From Acidilobaceae archaeon (GTDB lineage Archaea; Thermoproteota; Thermoprotei_A; Sulfolobales; Acidilobaceae): a stretch of 5,581 bases of DNA. The stretch spans positions 1 through 5,581 of the forward strand of contig JALWEW010000019.1 in the NCBI GenBank assembly GCA_027039295.1, given 5' to 3'. Both the position numbers and the translations under genes were made by a program. The notes beneath the pieces were generated by a model. It did no database searches. It saw only the letters and a program-made list of their open reading frames with translations, and was not told where the DNA came from. The first letter of the stretch is position 1, and each line of letters begins with the position of its first letter. Below, piece by piece: positions 4,661 to 5,581 of this stretch.

Positions 4661-5502
4661 GGGCCCTGGACAGGCTTGCCAGTAGCCCCTGCGAGGCGTC
4701 GAGGTCGCGGAGGACCCTCACATCCTGGACCCATGGGATCCTCCGCGACCTAGGTCTCAGGCCGCGAAAGTCTCTCGGCCAGAACTTCCTTGTAGAGCCC
4801 CGGGTGCTGAGGCTCTTCGAAAGGGCTACCCCACACTCTAGCGATGTACTAGAGGTAGGCACGGGCCTGGGCGTGCTGACTTGCACGCTCTCCGGGATCT
4901 CGAGGAGAGTTCTCTCAGTCGAACTAGACCCCGTCCTAGCAGGGGCGGCCTCGAGGCTGCTCGACGGCTTTGATAACGTCCATATCGTGAACGCTGATGG
5001 AGTAGACATTGCGGGAACCGCTAGGGTCGAGGGTCTCGTCTCTAACCTACCCTACAGCGCGGCCTCTCAGGTGATCGTGAAGGCAATCACTAATAACCGT
5101 ATTGGGTGGATGGTGGTTATGATACAGAAAGAGCTGGCGGACAAGCTGGCCGCAAGGCCTGGCTCCAGGGCCTACGGGCGTCTCACCGTGGTAGTGAGGC
5201 TGTACTTCGATGTTGACGTACTAGCCGCGTTCCCCCCCTCAGCCTTCACTCCAAGGCCGGAGGTCTGGAGCAGCCTCGTGAAGTTGCGGCGCATCAGGAG
5301 GTGGGAGGAGGACAGCGGGACCCGGCTTGTTGAGATGGCTAGGTGCTTATTCAGCTATAAGAACAAGAGGGTATCAAAGAGCCTGAGGCTATGCGGCTAC
5401 ATGACGGGTGGGTGCGGCCTACCACCTAGGATCTTGGAGGGGCGCGTGCGCGAGCTAACGCCTGAGGAAGTGCTACTACTGTCAGAGCACTGCGCGGGGT
5501 GA
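4657..5502 (+). CDS. ksgA: 16S rRNA (adenine-N6,N6) dimethyltransferase KsgA/Dim1
   Basis: This enzyme uses S-adenosylmethionine to dimethylate two adjacent adenines in the 3'-terminal helix 45 loop of 16S rRNA, late in 30S assembly. The 281-residue protein has SLGQNFLV (39-46), the SAM-binding motif EVGTGLGVLT (66-75), the acidic VELD (88-91), the catalytic motif NLPY (130-133) in LVSNLPYSAASQVI, FPPSAFTPRPEV (192-203), and the C-terminal LFSYKNKRVSKSL (231-243). All key residues are present. The TTG at 4657 is the only credible in-frame start; no ATG or GTG occurs before SLGQNF. It overlaps the DUF655 stop as TTGA, so translation is probably coupled. About 20 N-terminal residues precede the part (RTLTSWTHGILRDLGLRPRK) that resembles other crenarchaeal KsgA N-termini, and a strong inverted repeat lies in this 5' coding region. 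The function is confident. Confidence 0.96.
   Translation: MRALDRLASSPCEASRSRRTLTSWTHGILRDLGLRPRKSLGQNFLVEPRVLRLFERATPHSSDVLEVGTGLGVLTCTLSGISRRVLSVELDPVLAGAASRLLDGFDNVHIVNADGVDIAGTARVEGLVSNLPYSAASQVIVKAITNNRIGWMVVMIQKELADKLAARPGSRAYGRLTVVVRLYFDVDVLAAFPPSAFTPRPEVWSSLVKLRRIRRWEEDSGTRLVEMARCLFSYKNKRVSKSLRLCGYMTGGCGLPPRILEGRVRELTPEEVLLLSEHCAG
4702..4751 (+). repeat. Perfect 13-bp inverted repeat in the ksgA 5' coding region
   Basis: AGGTCGCGGAGGA (4702-4714) is the exact reverse complement of TCCTCCGCGACCT (4739-4751). The stem is GC-rich and the spacer is 24 nt. Inside it, CCC (4715-4717) and GGG (4735-4737) can add three pairs across a bulged A at 4738. The mRNA would form a very stable hairpin 45 nt after the ksgA start codon. 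The arms lie in codons for residues 16-32. Confidence 0.75.
5498..5502 (+). promoter_or_regulatory. Shine-Dalgarno site for the HemK-like gene
   Basis: GGTGA, overlapping the ksgA stop codon, lies 8 nt before the GTG at 5511. The same bases also provide a competing GTG start at 5499, so the site argues for, but does not prove, the downstream start. Confidence 0.4.
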
Positions 5503-5510
5503 GCGGCTCC

Positions 5511-5581
5511 GTGGACATCCGGACTCGCTGTGTGTACGAGCCCTCCGAGGACACGTATCTACTAGTAGAGACGGCTAGGGC
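5511..5581 (+). CDS. HemK-like (Mtq2/PrmC-type) methyltransferase, 5' fragment
   Basis: Only 23 complete codons are visible before the right edge. VYEPSEDTYLLVETAR (residues 8-23) matches the conserved N-terminal V-Y-E/x-P-A/S-E-D-T-x-L-L signature of archaeal HemK-family methyltransferases. These are related to eukaryotic Mtq2/HEMK2, which methylate the glutamine of the GGQ motif in class I release factors using S-adenosylmethionine. The SAM-binding and NPPY motifs lie outside the window, so the activity rests on this signature and on location: a hemK-type gene follows ksgA in many archaea. The start is ambiguous. The GTG at 5511 has GGTGA 8 nt upstream; the GTG at 5499 overlaps the ksgA stop by 4 nt (GTGA) and would add four residues. 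Archaeal relatives usually have about 10-15 residues before this signature, compatible with either. Confidence 0.8.
   Translation, partial: MDIRTRCVYEPSEDTYLLVETAR

Noticed and set aside
4702..4751. Possible archaeal pre-mRNA intron with a bulge-helix-bulge at the ksgA inverted repeat
   Set aside because: The stem is perfectly paired for 13 bp and lacks the paired 3-nt bulges; the reading frame also passes through without needing splicing.
4545..5009. Minus-strand frame opposite the DUF655-ksgA junction
   Set aside because: It is antisense to KsgA motifs including the SAM-binding loop; its Ser/Arg/Pro-rich content is typical of GC-rich shadow frames.

Overview
The window is a compact, GC-rich, gene-dense archaeal segment. 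Several things point to a hyperthermophilic Thermoproteota (crenarchaeal) host, probably of the Desulfurococcales/Acidilobales/Pyrodictiaceae type: Pus10, ribosomal protein L21e and the RNA polymerase subunit RpoF/Rpb4 are archaeal-type genes; Arg is mostly AGG/AGA and Ile often ATA; GTG and TTG starts occur; and TATA boxes lie 25-30 bp before putative transcription starts. The species cannot be fixed from the sequence.

Left part, minus strand (1-1539). A uracil phosphoribosyltransferase gene (upp) is followed, 67 bp downstream, by the 5' part of a gene for an AtuA/DUF1446-family protein that runs off the left edge. No convincing promoter separates them, so they are probably co-transcribed. 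A small imperfect hairpin lies in the gap.

Centre (about 1540-1606). A 67-bp divergent promoter region separates upp from pus10. Two AT-rich TATA-like elements flank a GGGGCCCC palindrome.

Right part, plus strand (1607-5581). This is the conserved archaeal cluster pus10 - rpl21e - rpoF - DUF655 gene - ksgA/dim1 - hemK-type methyltransferase (truncated by the right edge). The theme is RNA and translation: tRNA pseudouridylation (Pus10), 50S ribosome (L21e), RNA polymerase stalk (RpoF), a helix-hairpin-helix nucleic-acid-binding protein (DUF655), 16S rRNA dimethylation (KsgA) and probably release-factor methylation (HemK-like). TATA-like boxes are visible before rpl21e and before the DUF655 gene, which suggests sub-operons pus10 / rpl21e-rpoF / DUF655-ksgA-hemK. 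ksgA overlaps the DUF655 gene by 4 nt (TTGA), and ksgA/hemK either overlap or nearly abut.

Most noteworthy: a perfect 13-bp inverted repeat inside the 5' coding end of ksgA, over a non-conserved N-terminal extension; a DUF655 protein with a central region clearly longer than I expect for the family; loss of the usual Arg of the ILRA-type motif in Upp; and an AtuA-family gene beside upp. No CRISPR, transposon, tRNA or rRNA was found, and there is no gene-free stretch longer than 300 bases.
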